Of a stretch of 50,471 nt of DNA, positions 15,531-25,243 are shown piece after piece (the first letter of the stretch is position 1; every line of letters begins with the position of its first letter). A program made the translations under genes and the position numbers. The notes beneath the pieces were generated by a model. That model searched no databases. It saw nothing but the letters and a program-made list of their open reading frames with translations, and had not been told where the DNA came from. Location of the stretch: positions 1 to 50,471 of the forward strand of contig SXJP01000019.1 in assembly GCA_005779395.1 (NCBI GenBank), read 5' to 3'. The stretch is from Actinomycetota bacterium (GTDB lineage: Bacteria; Actinomycetota; Acidimicrobiia; IMCC26256; PALSA-610).

Positions 15531-17180
15531 ATCGTTTTCCTTGGCGGTCTAGGAGAGATCGGCCGCAACTGTGCATGTATCGAGGTCGACGATCGCATCC
15601 TGCTGATCGACTGCGGGCTCATGTTCCCCGATTCGCACATGCCCGGTGTCGACATAGTCCTGCCTGATTTCTCGTATCTCATACAGAACAAAGATCGTGT
15701 TGAGGGTGTGCTCTTGACCCACGCACACGAAGACCACGCAGGAGCGCTGCCGTACCTCTTGCGCGATGTGCCAGCTCCAATTTACGGTTCTGCGCTCAGC
15801 CTGAAGTTCGCTCGGCGCAGAATCGAAGAGGCGGGCCTCGAAGGCCAGACAGAGTTCATCGCTGTCCGCGATGGCGAGCGACGCATGATCGGACCGTTCG
15901 ACGTCGAGTTCGTACCGGTGAGCCATTCGGTGCCTCATGGATTTGCGACGGCCATTCACACACCTCAGGGCACAATCCTTCATACAGGAGACTTCAAACT
16001 CGACCTAACTCCTGTCGACGGTCGCCAAACCGATATTGCACTGCTTGGCGAGATATCGAGGCGCGGTGGTGGCGTGCGGTTGCTGCTAGCCGATAGCACC
16101 AACGCTGAGCGACCAGGTTTCACTCCAAGTGAAAGCACTGTCGGCGAAACGATGCGGCGAATTTTCGACGACTATTCCGACAAGCGGATGATCATCGCAT
16201 GCTTCTCATCACATATCCACCGGATCGAGCAGGTAGCGAACGCTGCTATGCGTTCGGGTCGCAAGATTGCGTTCCTAGGTCGATCGATGCAACACAATGT
16301 CGCTGGTGCGCGCGAACTAGGACTCCTCAATATTCCTGTTGCCTCGATAGTCGATATCGATGAGACGCCGAGCATGCGTCCGAGCGACGTCTGCATCATT
16401 TGCACAGGTTCGCAGGGCGAGCCGATGAGTGCGCTCAGCCTGATGGCAGCGAGTGAGCACAAGTACGTCAAGGTGTGCGAAGACGATGTCGTAGTCCTGA
16501 GCGCGCATGCGATCCCCGGTAATGAAGTAGATGTCAATCGCGTTATTGATCAATTACACCGGGCTGGCGCCGAGGTCCTACATGATCACATCGCTGCTGT
16601 GCATGTGTCTGGTCATGCGAGCCAGGAAGAACTCAAGTTTGTGCTATCGCTTGTGTCGCCAGACTGGTTCGTGCCTGTGCACGGCGAGTACCGCCACATG
16701 GTTCATCATGCTCGTCTCGCCAGGCAGATCGGTATTGCCGATGAAAGAATTCTCATTTGCGAAGACGGTGACGCTCTTACGCTTTCTGACGGCGGCCTCG
16801 ATGTCGAACGTGCAGCAGTGCCTAGCGGGTACACGTATGTCGACGGCATCGTTGGCGACATAGGCGGGGGAGTGCTTCGCGACCGTCGAACTTTGGCGGC
16901 AGAAGGTGTAGTGGTCGTGATAGTGACACTCGACGCTCGCACAGGTGAAATCTTGAACGGGCCCGAGATTGTTACGCGTGGATGGGTCTACGCACCCGAA
17001 GCCGAGGAACTTCTCGATGACGCCAAGATTCGCGTTGCCGAATCGCTAGCTGAGGCAGCGGCCGCTGGCGCATTCGACTTCGAGACGATGCGCCGCCACG
17101 CTCGGAGCTCTCTCAAGAAATTCATCAACGAACGCACCCGTCGCTTCCCGATAATCGTGCCTGTGGTGCTCGAAGCATGA
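15513..17180 (+). CDS. rnj: ribonuclease J
   Basis: Metallo-beta-lactamase/beta-CASP ribonuclease with endonuclease and 5'-to-3' exonuclease activity in RNA processing and decay. The 555-residue protein has the family opening FLGGLGEIGRNC, the zinc motif HxHxDH (His70, His72, Asp74, His75 in THAHEDHAG), HTGDFKLD, the beta-CASP segment with CTGSQGEPMSAL and SAHAIPGNE, and a C-terminal VHVSGHAS and VPVHGEYRH. Start is GTG 15513, lying in the loop of a perfect inverted repeat and lacking a ribosome binding site. Its stop overlaps the start of the next gene (ATGA). Confidence 0.95.
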   Translation: MAGPVRIVFLGGLGEIGRNCACIEVDDRILLIDCGLMFPDSHMPGVDIVLPDFSYLIQNKDRVEGVLLTHAHEDHAGALPYLLRDVPAPIYGSALSLKFARRRIEEAGLEGQTEFIAVRDGERRMIGPFDVEFVPVSHSVPHGFATAIHTPQGTILHTGDFKLDLTPVDGRQTDIALLGEISRRGGGVRLLLADSTNAERPGFTPSESTVGETMRRIFDDYSDKRMIIACFSSHIHRIEQVANAAMRSGRKIAFLGRSMQHNVAGARELGLLNIPVASIVDIDETPSMRPSDVCIICTGSQGEPMSALSLMAASEHKYVKVCEDDVVVLSAHAIPGNEVDVNRVIDQLHRAGAEVLHDHIAAVHVSGHASQEELKFVLSLVSPDWFVPVHGEYRHMVHHARLARQIGIADERILICEDGDALTLSDGGLDVERAAVPSGYTYVDGIVGDIGGGVLRDRRTLAAEGVVVVIVTLDARTGEILNGPEIVTRGWVYAPEAEELLDDAKIRVAESLAEAAAAGAFDFETMRRHARSSLKKFINERTRRFPIIVPVVLEA

Positions 17181-17947
17181 GTCTCGCGATTGATCTATCT
17201 GGACGAACGGCCCTAGTTACCGGTGGCGGCAATGGTGTCGGCGAACAGATTTGTCGAGCCCTCGTCACCGCTGGTGCATCGGTGTGGGTGAATGATATCT
17301 CGGCTGAACGTGCAACCCAGACCGCCGAATTGCTCAATCGTCTCGATGGCGGAAAAGCACGGCCGCTCAAAGCCGATGTGACTAGCCCTGCCAAAGTGCT
17401 GCGCATGCGCGAAGAAACCGGCCCCGTAGACATTCTCGTGAACAATGTCGGCATTCCGACGAGTGGTTTTGCGCTCCAGAAGTTTGTTGACTCGAACCCG
17501 TCTGATTGGGACAACATGATCTGGCTGAACTATGGATCAGTGCTTCACGTAACCCATGCCTATGTCGGCGACATGGTCGACAAAGGTTGGGGCAGGGTGA
17601 TCACAATTATTTCTGATGCCGCTCGCAAGGGTGAACGGTTCCAGACGATTTATGGTTCTGCGAAGGCGGCAGCAGCAGGATTCTCGCGTTCGCTTGCCAC
17701 CGAGGTTGGTAAGTACTCCGTGACCGTCAACTGCGTTGCGCTTGGTTCAATCAAATCCGGACTGCTCGAGTCTGCCGTTTCGCAAGACTCAAGCCTCGAG
17801 GCAAAGATGGCTAAGCCTTATCCGATTCCAAGGCTCGGTCGGCCAGAAGATCCAGCACCTCTAGTCGCGTTGCTAGCGAGCGATGCCGCGAGTTGGATAA
17901 CGGGCCAGGTCATCCCAGTTGATGGCGGCTACGTGATGGCTCAGTAG
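17177..17947 (+). CDS. short-chain dehydrogenase/reductase
   Basis: 256-residue classical SDR. Cofactor motif TGGGNGVGEQ (TGxxxGxG) near residue 15, NNVG (NNAG equivalent), the catalytic Ser in IISDAARKG and YGSAK with catalytic Tyr and Lys, and the C-terminal IPVDGGYVMAQ. Closest in form to FabG-like 3-oxoacyl reductases and related alcohol dehydrogenases; the true substrate cannot be assigned. It is translationally coupled to rnj through ATGA. I recall an SDR near the RNase J gene in mycobacteria as well (Rv2750), so the link may be old. Confidence 0.88.
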   Translation: MSLAIDLSGRTALVTGGGNGVGEQICRALVTAGASVWVNDISAERATQTAELLNRLDGGKARPLKADVTSPAKVLRMREETGPVDILVNNVGIPTSGFALQKFVDSNPSDWDNMIWLNYGSVLHVTHAYVGDMVDKGWGRVITIISDAARKGERFQTIYGSAKAAAAGFSRSLATEVGKYSVTVNCVALGSIKSGLLESAVSQDSSLEAKMAKPYPIPRLGRPEDPAPLVALLASDAASWITGQVIPVDGGYVMAQ

Positions 17948-18000
17948 GGAGCCGCGAAGACGCGCGAAAACTTTCGGACACTTCACCTGCTCTAAGCATT

Positions 18001-18040
18001 TTGCATTATGAGCCGAGAGGTGCATAATGCAATTGCATTA
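18001..18040 (+). promoter_or_regulatory. three TTGCATTA boxes in inverted order, probable operator
   Basis: ttgcattatg (18001-18010) is an exact inverted repeat of cataatgcaa (18023-18032), and taatgcaa/ttgcatta (18025-18040) is a perfect 16-base palindrome, so the octamer TTGCATTA occurs as plus, minus, plus. A possible promoter TTGCAT-N16-CATAAT (18001-18028) is built from the same bases. It lies 26 bases before the LuxR-type gene, suggesting autoregulation. The stretch 17948-18000 upstream holds nothing else I recognise. Confidence 0.6.
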
Positions 18041-18065
18041 GCCGGATGGACTGTAGGGGGTGGCG

Positions 18066-18623
18066 GTGAGCGTGACCGAAGCAACTAGGGCTGTTCTAGG
18101 TCAGTTAGCGAATTTGGAAGTCGTAGCAATTAATTTCTCGAAGTCGACTAGTGGTCAAAATGCCTGGGAAACAACGGGTTTTTTTCACGAGGCGGTCGAA
18201 GCAGCATTCGAGGATGCGCCGAGTCCCGTGGCGATATTTAGCCTCGAGCACAATTCGGTCGTGTGGGCTAACGCTAAAGAACGCGAGTGGATCGGCGACC
18301 CAGAAGCGCATCCAATGACCGAAACCTCTGCATGGTTGATTGCCGAAGCATCAGGCCCAGCGCGTTTCGCTGTGGTCGAGATTCGCGACGTCGGCCTAGA
18401 CGAATCATTAGACGCTTTGGCTGCTTCTACGGTCGTAATACCGGATTCGCTAAGTCCTCGAGAACGCGAGGTAGTGGACCTGATTCTGACAGGCCATCGC
18501 GTTAGTAACATTGCGACAGTGCTCAGGCTTTCGGAATTCACCGTACGCAACCATTTGCGGTCAATATTCGCGAAGATGGGTGTCACCTCCCAGTCTGAGT
18601 TGGTCGGAGCGTTGCGGAGCTGA
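18066..18623 (+). CDS. LuxR-type regulator with PAS-like sensor region
   Basis: About 185-residue DNA-binding regulator. The C-terminal 55 residues form a clear GerE/LuxR HTH: LSPREREVVDLILTGHRVS, then FTVRNHLRSIFAKMGVTSQ. The middle region (APSPVAIFSLEHNSVVWANA and following) looks like a PAS sensor core, so it is a single-protein sensor-regulator rather than a phosphorylated response regulator; no receiver Asp is seen. GTG codons at 18060, 18066 and 18072 are all in frame; I chose 18066 because aggggg (18055-18060) then acts as ribosome binding site at 5 bases. Its ligand and targets are unknown; the palindrome cluster just upstream suggests control of its own gene. Confidence 0.8.
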   Translation: MSVTEATRAVLGQLANLEVVAINFSKSTSGQNAWETTGFFHEAVEAAFEDAPSPVAIFSLEHNSVVWANAKEREWIGDPEAHPMTETSAWLIAEASGPARFAVVEIRDVGLDESLDALAASTVVIPDSLSPREREVVDLILTGHRVSNIATVLRLSEFTVRNHLRSIFAKMGVTSQSELVGALRS

Positions 18624-18660
18624 TTCAGTCACGGTCCAATGTGGCCGGTGTTGCTGGTGT

Positions 18661-18666
18661 TACCGT
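18661..18666 (+). promoter_or_regulatory. leaderless-type -10 (TACCGT) of ftsK
   Basis: TACCGT lies 7 bases before ATG 18674; no ribosome binding site and no clear -35 are seen. The spacing helps to decide the ftsK start. Confidence 0.45.
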
Positions 18667-18673
18667 TGTGAAC

Positions 18674-21097
18674 ATGGCTTCAGCTACCAAGTCGCGCTCT
18701 AAGCGCAAGTCGGCACGAAACGCCCCAAAGCGGAGCGCGCAACAGTCACGGAGTCGGCATATATTTCGTCGAAACCCAGGCCGGGTCCGCGACGCGCTAA
18801 ATGAACAGTTGGGTGCCCATCGCACAGACCTTGGCGCTGTCGTGTTCGGCGTGGCGGGAGTCCTCGCAGCACTCGGAGTGTTGTCTAGTGCTGCTGGCCC
18901 GTTTGGCGAGGCGATCGACTCCGGGGTCGGCGCGCTCTTGGGTGAGGGGCGCTTCCTGTTGCCGTTCGCATGTTGGGCTGCTGCAGCATCGCTTGTGTGG
19001 CGCCGTAGCGACGCCGACCAAGCTCGCCTTGGCGTGAGGGTTGGAGTCGGACTTGCGTTCGTGCTGTTCGCCGTGGTCGGCCTCCTGCACATAGCGCGAT
19101 CGGAAGCGACCGACGCATTTCTTGATGCTTCACGAGACGCCGGAGGATTCGTCGGCGCACTTACGGGTGGTCCGCTTTCGAGCCTCGCAGGGGTAGCCGG
19201 CGCGAGCGTCGTGCTCGTCGCTATCGCCGCAGCAGGACTGTTGCTCGTTTGCGACCTGCGGATTCATCAGGTCGCAAGCGGTGCAGTTGTTGCCGCGAGA
19301 TGGGTCGCGAGTCAAGTGCACGGCTTGGTCGAACTCCGTGTTGCTGAGGAAGAACCTGACGACTCAGAAAACGAGAGTCCCGCTCCGCGCCGAGCGAAAC
19401 GAGCGCCCAAGTTGGTTGTGTTCGATCAATTCGGAGACCCAGGACAAGAAGTCGATCTAGCCACTTTTGATACACCCGTCAATGACATAGATATACAGCA
19501 AGTAAGCGTTGACGCAGAACCACAAATTGCAGTGATCGATATTGCCGAACTCGAAGCCGACGAGGTCTCGACCACGGGCACGCAACTCGCGTTAGCTATG
19601 CCGCCTGGCGCGCGCACATCCGACTGGAAACTTCCTGCAGCGAGTGTCCTAAAGAGGGGTAGCGCCAAACAGATAGACCAGCGCTTTGTCGATCTCGGCG
19701 GCGAAGTACTCGAAGCAACCATGCGCGAATTTGGCGTGGACGCGCGGCTTGTCGGCGCTTCAGTTGGTCCAACAGTTACGCGCTATGAACTCGAACTTGC
19801 GCCAGGCGTAAAGGTCAACAAGGTCACTGGGCTCGCGAAAGAAATCGCGTACGCAATGGCAAGCCACGACGTACGCATCTTGGCTCCGATCCCAGGACGA
19901 AGCGCGATCGGTGTCGAAGTGCCGAACAAGCAGCGACCGATAATCACACTCGGCGACATCCTCGCTAGTGATGAGGCAAAGTCAGCGAAGCACCCACTCG
20001 ACGTCGGTATGGGTCGAGACATCGCTGGCAAGGCACATATGGCCAACCTCTCGACATTCCCGCACGTCCTCATCGCTGGCCAGACCGGTGCTGGCAAATC
20101 GAGTTGTATCAACAGCATCGTGACATCGATTCTGATGCGCGCGACTCCAGACCTTGTGCGCCTGATTCTCATCGACCCGAAGCGCGTGGAACTCGGCCAA
20201 TACAACGGGGTGCCACATCTGCTCACTGAGGTCGTGACCAACCCGAAGAAGGCAGCAAATGCACTCGACTGGGCTGTGCGCGAGATGGAGTTGCGTTACG
20301 ACCTGCTTTCTGAGGTAGGCGTTCGCGACATTGCTGGCTACAACGCTCGTTACGACCGCGGCGACCTGCCGACGGCAGAAAACCCTGATCCTCATGGAGG
20401 GCGCAACTACGAACGACTGCCGTTCATCGTCATCGTGGTCGACGAACTTGCTGACCTCATGATGGTCGCGGCGCGCGATGTCGAGACGAGTATCTGCCGC
20501 CTAGCCCAGATGGCTCGCGCTGTTGGCTTGCACTTGGTCATTGCCACGCAACGCCCATCTGTAGATGTCATTACCGGAGTGATCAAGGCCAACGTGCCGA
20601 GTCGCCTCGCGTTTGCTGTCAGCAGTCTCGCTGACAGCCGAGTGATACTCGACCAGCAGGGAGCCGAAAAGCTCGTTGGCAAGGGCGACATGTTGCTGTT
20701 GGCCGCAAGTACAAGTCGCACAGAGCGAATCCAGGGGAGTTGGGTTGACGAAGATTGTGTCCGCAAGGTTGTGGCACACTGGCGTCGTCAGGTAGAAACA
20801 CCGCAATACATCGAAGGCGTACAAGGCAACGCTGACTCCACTGGTGGAAGCGACGGATATTCGAGTAGCGACGACGACGGCGACGATTTGCTTGCCGAGG
20901 CTATGGAATTAGTAGTTCGGTCAGGACTAGGTAGTACATCCATGTTGCAGCGCAAGCTACGAGTCGGCTTTGCGCGGGCAGGCCGAATCATGGATTTGTT
21001 AGAACGCAAAGGGATTGTGGGGCCGTCTGAGGGCTCTAAAGCACGGTCGGTATTGATGACCGTCGACGAACTCGAGGCCTTGTTAGCTAAGTCTTGA
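18674..21097 (+). CDS. ftsK: DNA translocase FtsK/SpoIIIE
   Basis: Hexameric, membrane-anchored DNA pump for chromosome segregation at division. The 807-residue protein has a basic N-terminus, four predicted membrane segments within about residues 50-220, an acidic linker, then the motor: Walker A GQTGAGKS near residue 469, LILIDPKRVELGQYNGVPHL, Walker B IVVDELADLMMVA and ATQRPSVDVITG. The C-terminal winged-helix gamma domain, which reads orientation sequences, is present (SGLGSTSMLQRKLRVGFARA, then GRIMDLLERKGIVGP). GTG 18641 is an earlier in-frame start; ATG 18674 fits the TACCGT element and the basic N-terminus. Confidence 0.95.
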   Translation: MASATKSRSKRKSARNAPKRSAQQSRSRHIFRRNPGRVRDALNEQLGAHRTDLGAVVFGVAGVLAALGVLSSAAGPFGEAIDSGVGALLGEGRFLLPFACWAAAASLVWRRSDADQARLGVRVGVGLAFVLFAVVGLLHIARSEATDAFLDASRDAGGFVGALTGGPLSSLAGVAGASVVLVAIAAAGLLLVCDLRIHQVASGAVVAARWVASQVHGLVELRVAEEEPDDSENESPAPRRAKRAPKLVVFDQFGDPGQEVDLATFDTPVNDIDIQQVSVDAEPQIAVIDIAELEADEVSTTGTQLALAMPPGARTSDWKLPAASVLKRGSAKQIDQRFVDLGGEVLEATMREFGVDARLVGASVGPTVTRYELELAPGVKVNKVTGLAKEIAYAMASHDVRILAPIPGRSAIGVEVPNKQRPIITLGDILASDEAKSAKHPLDVGMGRDIAGKAHMANLSTFPHVLIAGQTGAGKSSCINSIVTSILMRATPDLVRLILIDPKRVELGQYNGVPHLLTEVVTNPKKAANALDWAVREMELRYDLLSEVGVRDIAGYNARYDRGDLPTAENPDPHGGRNYERLPFIVIVVDELADLMMVAARDVETSICRLAQMARAVGLHLVIATQRPSVDVITGVIKANVPSRLAFAVSSLADSRVILDQQGAEKLVGKGDMLLLAASTSRTERIQGSWVDEDCVRKVVAHWRRQVETPQYIEGVQGNADSTGGSDGYSSSDDDGDDLLAEAMELVVRSGLGSTSMLQRKLRVGFARAGRIMDLLERKGIVGPSEGSKARSVLMTVDELEALLAKS

Positions 21098-21110
21098 CCT
21101 TGTTTTCGCG

Positions 21111-21128
21111 AACTACAGATACGTAGTT
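21111..21128 (+). other. small stem-loop after ftsK
   Basis: aactac / gtagtt with a 6-base loop, 14 bases after the ftsK stop, not followed by a T-run. It may be a weak terminator. The rest of 21098-21231 holds a possible ribosome binding site (ggagg, 21215-21219) for the next gene and nothing else I recognise. Confidence 0.25.
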
Positions 21129-21231
21129 GGCCGATCTCTTATCACTAAAGATCGCGACCAGCCTTCCGATTCAGGTGCGGGAGATGTCCTTCCTCGAGAC
21201 TTCTCACTACCCACGGAGGCGCCACGTCGTC

Positions 21232-23157
21232 ATGAAAATCATTCGCTTCAAATCTCTACGCACGAAGCTCGTTGTTAGCTTCTTGATACTCACCATCGTC
21301 CCACTCGTGGCTCTGACGCTGATCGCTGGCGGCAGGAGCCGGGACGCTCTCACGAATATGTCCGGGGAGTTTCTGCAGACCTCAGCGCAGGAAACTGTTG
21401 ACAAGATTGACCGCAACTTGTTCGAGCGGTACGGCGACGTGCAGGCCTTTGCTTTCAACCCGATGGCCGAAGGCACAAGTGCAGAGATCACGGAAGCCGC
21501 AAATACTTACGCGAATCTTTACGATCTTTATGACCTTCTGATCGTCGCCGACGCGAACACTGGCGAGATCTTGGGTGTGAACACAGCAGACAAGGATGGT
21601 GAGCCGATTGAATCGGCGAGCCTTGTTGGCACGAACGTCGCTGGTGAGGACTGGTTCGAACAGGCGAAGGTTGCAGAGAATGGCACATCGATAGTTTCAG
21701 AGCCAGTCGTCGACGCTCAGGTGCAAGCCGTTTATGGCGAAGGCGCCGGAACATCGATCTACTACTCGGCACCTATCTTCGATGCTGACGGCAACGTCGT
21801 TCGTGTCTGGACCAACCGCGCTTCAGTAGACAGAATCGTTGCCGAAATCGCAGCATCTGCAGCTGCTGACATGCACAAGAAGGGTTTGAAAACAGCCACG
21901 ATCGAAGTGATCGATGCCAGTAGCGTGACGATTGCATCAAGCGCCGGAAAGGGCGTGGGCAGCACGCTCAAATCTGCCGCAGCAACATCAATCGCTAACG
22001 GCAAGTCTGGCTACACCTCCCACGGCAAGCGCATCGATGGTTATGCGCAGTCCGATGGTGCACTCGGCTATGTGTCTGGATTTGGTGTAGTCGTGTCGCA
22101 AGACGCGGCCGAGGCAGGGGCTGCAGCATCAAGCCTGCAGAACTCGCTTGTCGTTCTCGCACTCGTCGTCGCTGGTCTCGTAGCGTTGATCGCGATCTGG
22201 CTTGCTAACGGAATTGTGAAGCCAATTCGCAAGGCATCAGAGGTTCTCAGTCTCGTCGCCAAGGGTGACTTGACAGTCCGACTCGCAAGCAAGAGCAAGG
22301 ACGAAGTTGGCCGCATGGCCGATGCTCTGAATGAGACTCTAGAAAAGGTCGGAGCTGCTGTCGGAGCGATCGCTCACAACGCAGACGCCCTTTCTGGCGC
22401 ATCTGAGAGCCTTAGTGGAGTCAGCTATCAGCTTGCTTCCGGGGCTGAAGAGTCATCGGCACAAGCACAGTTGGTTGCTACCGCATCCGAAGCCGTGGGA
22501 GCGCACATCAACTCGATGGCAGCTGGTGCCGAGGAGATGACCGCAAGCGTCCAAGAGATCGCGCGTGCAACAGAGAACGTGTCAAGGGTGGCCGCATCGG
22601 CTGTCCAAGTGACGCAGACCACCAATGCGACCGTCGGTCAGCTCGGGACGAGTAGTTCAGAGATTGGCGATGTCGTGCGACTCATCAACTCGATCGCAGA
22701 ACAAACCAACTTGCTTGCGCTCAACGCGACCATAGAAGCAGCTCGTGCTGGCGATGCTGGCAAGGGTTTCGCTGTCGTCGCAAACGAAGTTAAGGAACTC
22801 GCTCAGGAGACCGCTAAGGCCACCGAGAGCATTTCCCGCCGGGTGGATGCGATCCAGGCACATACGACCCAGGTAGTTGTCGCGATGGAACAGATCGAGT
22901 CCGTGATCGTTGAGATCAGCGAAAGCCAATCGACTATCGCCGCTGCGTTCGAAGAGCAGACTGCAACGACTCACGAGATCGGTCGTGCAGCCAACGACGC
23001 AGCGACAGGATCAACCGAGATAAGTGCCAACATCACCGGTGTCGCTGATGCCGCTCGTTCCGCCGCAGAGGGAGCCATCGATGCTCAGCGATCAGCAGCG
23101 AGGCTCAGCGAGATGGCTTCGGAATTGACACAACTAGTGGGGCAGTTCAAGTACTGA
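21232..23157 (+). CDS. methyl-accepting chemotaxis protein
   Basis: 641-residue chemoreceptor. A membrane segment at about residues 13-32 ([20 protein letters not shown]) and a second at about 300-325 flank an extracytoplasmic sensor region of dCache-like length. A HAMP domain follows ([27 protein letters not shown]). The signalling domain has the conserved hairpin ([38 protein letters not shown], about residues 484-524) that contacts CheA and CheW. No CheB/CheR-binding pentapeptide is seen at the C-terminus (GQFKY). ATG 21232 has ggagg upstream at a rather long 12 bases; a longer open frame reaches 21127. No flagellar or che genes are in the window; with the PilZ protein at 36070 it suggests motility. 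The ligand is unknown. Confidence 0.92.
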   Translation: MKIIRFKSLRTKLVVSFLILTIVPLVALTLIAGGRSRDALTNMSGEFLQTSAQETVDKIDRNLFERYGDVQAFAFNPMAEGTSAEITEAANTYANLYDLYDLLIVADANTGEILGVNTADKDGEPIESASLVGTNVAGEDWFEQAKVAENGTSIVSEPVVDAQVQAVYGEGAGTSIYYSAPIFDADGNVVRVWTNRASVDRIVAEIAASAAADMHKKGLKTATIEVIDASSVTIASSAGKGVGSTLKSAAATSIANGKSGYTSHGKRIDGYAQSDGALGYVSGFGVVVSQDAAEAGAAASSLQNSLVVLALVVAGLVALIAIWLANGIVKPIRKASEVLSLVAKGDLTVRLASKSKDEVGRMADALNETLEKVGAAVGAIAHNADALSGASESLSGVSYQLASGAEESSAQAQLVATASEAVGAHINSMAAGAEEMTASVQEIARATENVSRVAASAVQVTQTTNATVGQLGTSSSEIGDVVRLINSIAEQTNLLALNATIEAARAGDAGKGFAVVANEVKELAQETAKATESISRRVDAIQAHTTQVVVAMEQIESVIVEISESQSTIAAAFEEQTATTHEIGRAANDAATGSTEISANITGVADAARSAAEGAIDAQRSAARLSEMASELTQLVGQFKY

Positions 23158-23181
23158 GGGTTCTTGCTCTAACAAGTCGGT

Positions 23182-23224
23182 CGTGACGGGACTGCAACGT
23201 CTGATGACGTCCGGTCCCGTCACG
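23182..23224 (+). terminator. nested perfect hairpin between mcp and rimO
   Basis: Outer arms cgtgacgggac (23182-23192) and gtcccgtcacg (23214-23224) are exact complements; inside them acgtc/gacgt (23197-23210) form a second stem with loop tgat. No T-run follows on either strand, so it may be a factor-assisted or U-less terminator or a structured RNA element. Confidence 0.55.
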
Positions 23225-23274
23225 GCAAGGTCCCAACATCCTGGCGACTTACGAAGAGTGAGGGCGCCCAGATT

Positions 23275-23280
23275 TAGACT
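23275..23280 (+). promoter_or_regulatory. leaderless-type -10 (TAGACT) of rimO
   Basis: TAGACT lies exactly 6 bases before GTG 23287 (9 before ATG 23290). No ribosome binding site is present. No clear -35 is seen. Confidence 0.5.
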
Positions 23281-23286
23281 CCTAGC

Positions 23287-24642
23287 GTGATGCCCGAAAA
23301 ATCGCGCAGCTTTCATATCGAGACGCTGGGCTGTCCAAAGAATGCCGTGGACTCAGACAAGATCGTTGCGACTCTCATTGCTGACGGCTTGGTGGGGGCA
23401 GGGAGAGCCGAGGACGCCGATCTGATTGTCGTCAACACATGCGCTTTTATTGAGGCGGCTCGCCAGGAGTCAATCGACACAGTGCTCGCACTATCTGACG
23501 CGAAACGTATAGACGCCAAGCTTGCGGTCACGGGCTGCATGGCAGAGCGCTACGGCGACGAACTAGCAGCGGCGCTCCCCGAAGTCGATGCGATAGTTGG
23601 GTTCGGCGATGCCGGGTCGATAGCTTCAACCGTAGGAATGGTCTCGCCGGTGACCATGAAGAGGAAACCCGTTGGTGTTCGAGACCTACTCGAGTTGCCA
23701 CGACCGACTTCGACTTCCCCGTGGGCCTACTTGAAAATCGCGGAGGGCTGTGACCGTGCATGCGCTTTTTGCGCAATCCCTACGTTTCGCGGCAAGCAGC
23801 GATCGCGGACCTCGGACTCGATCCTGACCGAGGCGCGTGGCCTCGTGGCGAATGGCGTCTCAGAATTGGTTCTCGTAGCGCAGGATCTTGCATGGTACGG
23901 GAGAGACATAGGTACATCTGGCGCGCTAAGTCCGCTACTGCGCAGCCTCGATGCACTGACCGCTGAAGGACTTTCGCGAATCAGGCTCCTTTACCTGTAT
24001 CCCAGTGAAGTCCAAGATCCTCTTGTATCAACGATGCTCACGCTCGATTCGGTCGTTCCGTATTTCGATCTGTCATTGCAACACGCAGCGCCCGACTTGT
24101 TACGTCGCATGAAACGGTGGGGGAATGCTGAGCGATTCTTGGCAACCATCGATGACATCAGGGAGCGACAGCCGAACGCAGTGTTTAGATCGTCTTTCAT
24201 TTCGGGTTTCCCTGGCGAGACAGAAGATCATCACGAGCAACTGCTCCGATTCCTAGAGGCAGCGCAACTTGATTGGGCAGGTTTTTTTGCTTACTCGAGT
24301 GAAGCTGGAACAACGGCTGCGGAACTCGATGGCGCAGTCGATGACTCGGTGATTCGAGAGCGCCTGCGCGAACTTGCTGCAACTCAGGAACCGATTACCG
24401 CTGCAGCTCGGATTGCTATTATTGGATCCACCATCGAGGTTCTTGTCGATGGCGTGGACGAAGACGGTATTGCGGTAGGCAGGAGCTACAGAGAGGCGCC
24501 GGAGATCGATGGTGTAGTCCGACTTGCTGACGCCGATTTCGTGCGATCCGGCGCTGCAGTCGTCGCGATTGTCACCGATGTTGAAGGACCAGATCTAGAT
24601 GCCACAGCACAGCGGGTAGCGCCTCGTAGTGTTGGTGGTTGA
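23287..24642 (+). CDS. rimO: ribosomal protein S12 methylthiotransferase RimO
   Basis: Radical SAM enzyme that adds a methylthio group to an Asp of ribosomal protein S12. The 451-residue product has the N-terminal UPF0004 domain with cluster cysteines (ETLGCPKNAVDSD, VVNTCAFIEAA, VTGCMAERYG), the radical SAM motif CDRACAFC (CxxxCxxC) with IPTFRGKQRSR, and a C-terminal TRAM domain. GCPKN and ALPEVDAIVG separate it from MiaB, whose gene is also in this window (28512). GTG 23287 and ATG 23290 are adjacent; I chose GTG from the TAGACT spacing. The stop overlaps the pgsA start (TGATG). Confidence 0.94.
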   Translation: MMPEKSRSFHIETLGCPKNAVDSDKIVATLIADGLVGAGRAEDADLIVVNTCAFIEAARQESIDTVLALSDAKRIDAKLAVTGCMAERYGDELAAALPEVDAIVGFGDAGSIASTVGMVSPVTMKRKPVGVRDLLELPRPTSTSPWAYLKIAEGCDRACAFCAIPTFRGKQRSRTSDSILTEARGLVANGVSELVLVAQDLAWYGRDIGTSGALSPLLRSLDALTAEGLSRIRLLYLYPSEVQDPLVSTMLTLDSVVPYFDLSLQHAAPDLLRRMKRWGNAERFLATIDDIRERQPNAVFRSSFISGFPGETEDHHEQLLRFLEAAQLDWAGFFAYSSEAGTTAAELDGAVDDSVIRERLRELAATQEPITAAARIAIIGSTIEVLVDGVDEDGIAVGRSYREAPEIDGVVRLADADFVRSGAAVVAIVTDVEGPDLDATAQRVAPRSVGG

Positions 24643-25235
24643 TGACAGCCACACGCGCTTCTGTGACGGTAAAAAGATTTGGTCAAAGCGCGCTGCTAAC
24701 ACCGGCGAACGGCATAACAATCGCGCGCATCGCCGTCGCTGTCCCGACACTTGTGTATTTGTATGGAACTCCGACTGGTCACGTGAGTTCATGGCTGAGC
24801 GTGGGTTTGTGGTTTGCCATAACGACCTCTGACAGTCTCGACGGATGGGTGGCGCGTCGATATGGGGCGACACGCTCTGGCGCGTTCTTGGATCCGGTTG
24901 CAGACAAGCTCATTGTTTTGGGCGGCCTTTTTATCCTTGCGAATCGGGGCGATATTTGGTGGTGGCCAGTAGTCGTCATTGCGGCGCGCGAGTTCGGGAT
25001 ATCTGTATACCGATCCGTTGCTGGAGGGCGTGGAATCGTGATTCCAGCGGTGCAACTCGGTAAATACAAAGCGTTCGTGCAGTACGGAGCTGTTGGGTTC
25101 GTGCTGCTTCCATGGACAGCCTCACAAGTAGTCCTGCAACGCGTCACGCTGCTCATAGCTACAGGACTCACACTGATTTCCGGTCTGCAGATTTTGCGAC
25201 GCGGGTATAGCGATTGGCAACGAGCAGAGACTTGA
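24642..25235 (+). CDS. pgsA: CDP-diacylglycerol-glycerol-3-phosphate 3-phosphatidyltransferase
   Basis: Membrane enzyme that makes phosphatidylglycerol phosphate. The 197-residue protein has the CDP-alcohol phosphatidyltransferase signature DSLDGWVARRYG then SGAFLDPVADK, with all conserved Asp residues and the Gly, and about five membrane segments. ATG 24642 shares a base with the rimO stop (TGATG), so it is coupled; TTG 24639 is less likely. Adjacent to cinA and close to recA, as in other actinobacteria. Confidence 0.92.
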   Translation: MTATRASVTVKRFGQSALLTPANGITIARIAVAVPTLVYLYGTPTGHVSSWLSVGLWFAITTSDSLDGWVARRYGATRSGAFLDPVADKLIVLGGLFILANRGDIWWWPVVVIAAREFGISVYRSVAGGRGIVIPAVQLGKYKAFVQYGAVGFVLLPWTASQVVLQRVTLLIATGLTLISGLQILRRGYSDWQRAET

Positions 25236-25243
25236 ACTAGCCG

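Noticed and set aside
21098..21140. Possible sigma-28 (flagellar) promoter for the chemoreceptor (GCCGATCT at 21130)
   Set aside because: The -10 is only partial and no TAAA -35 lies at the needed distance.
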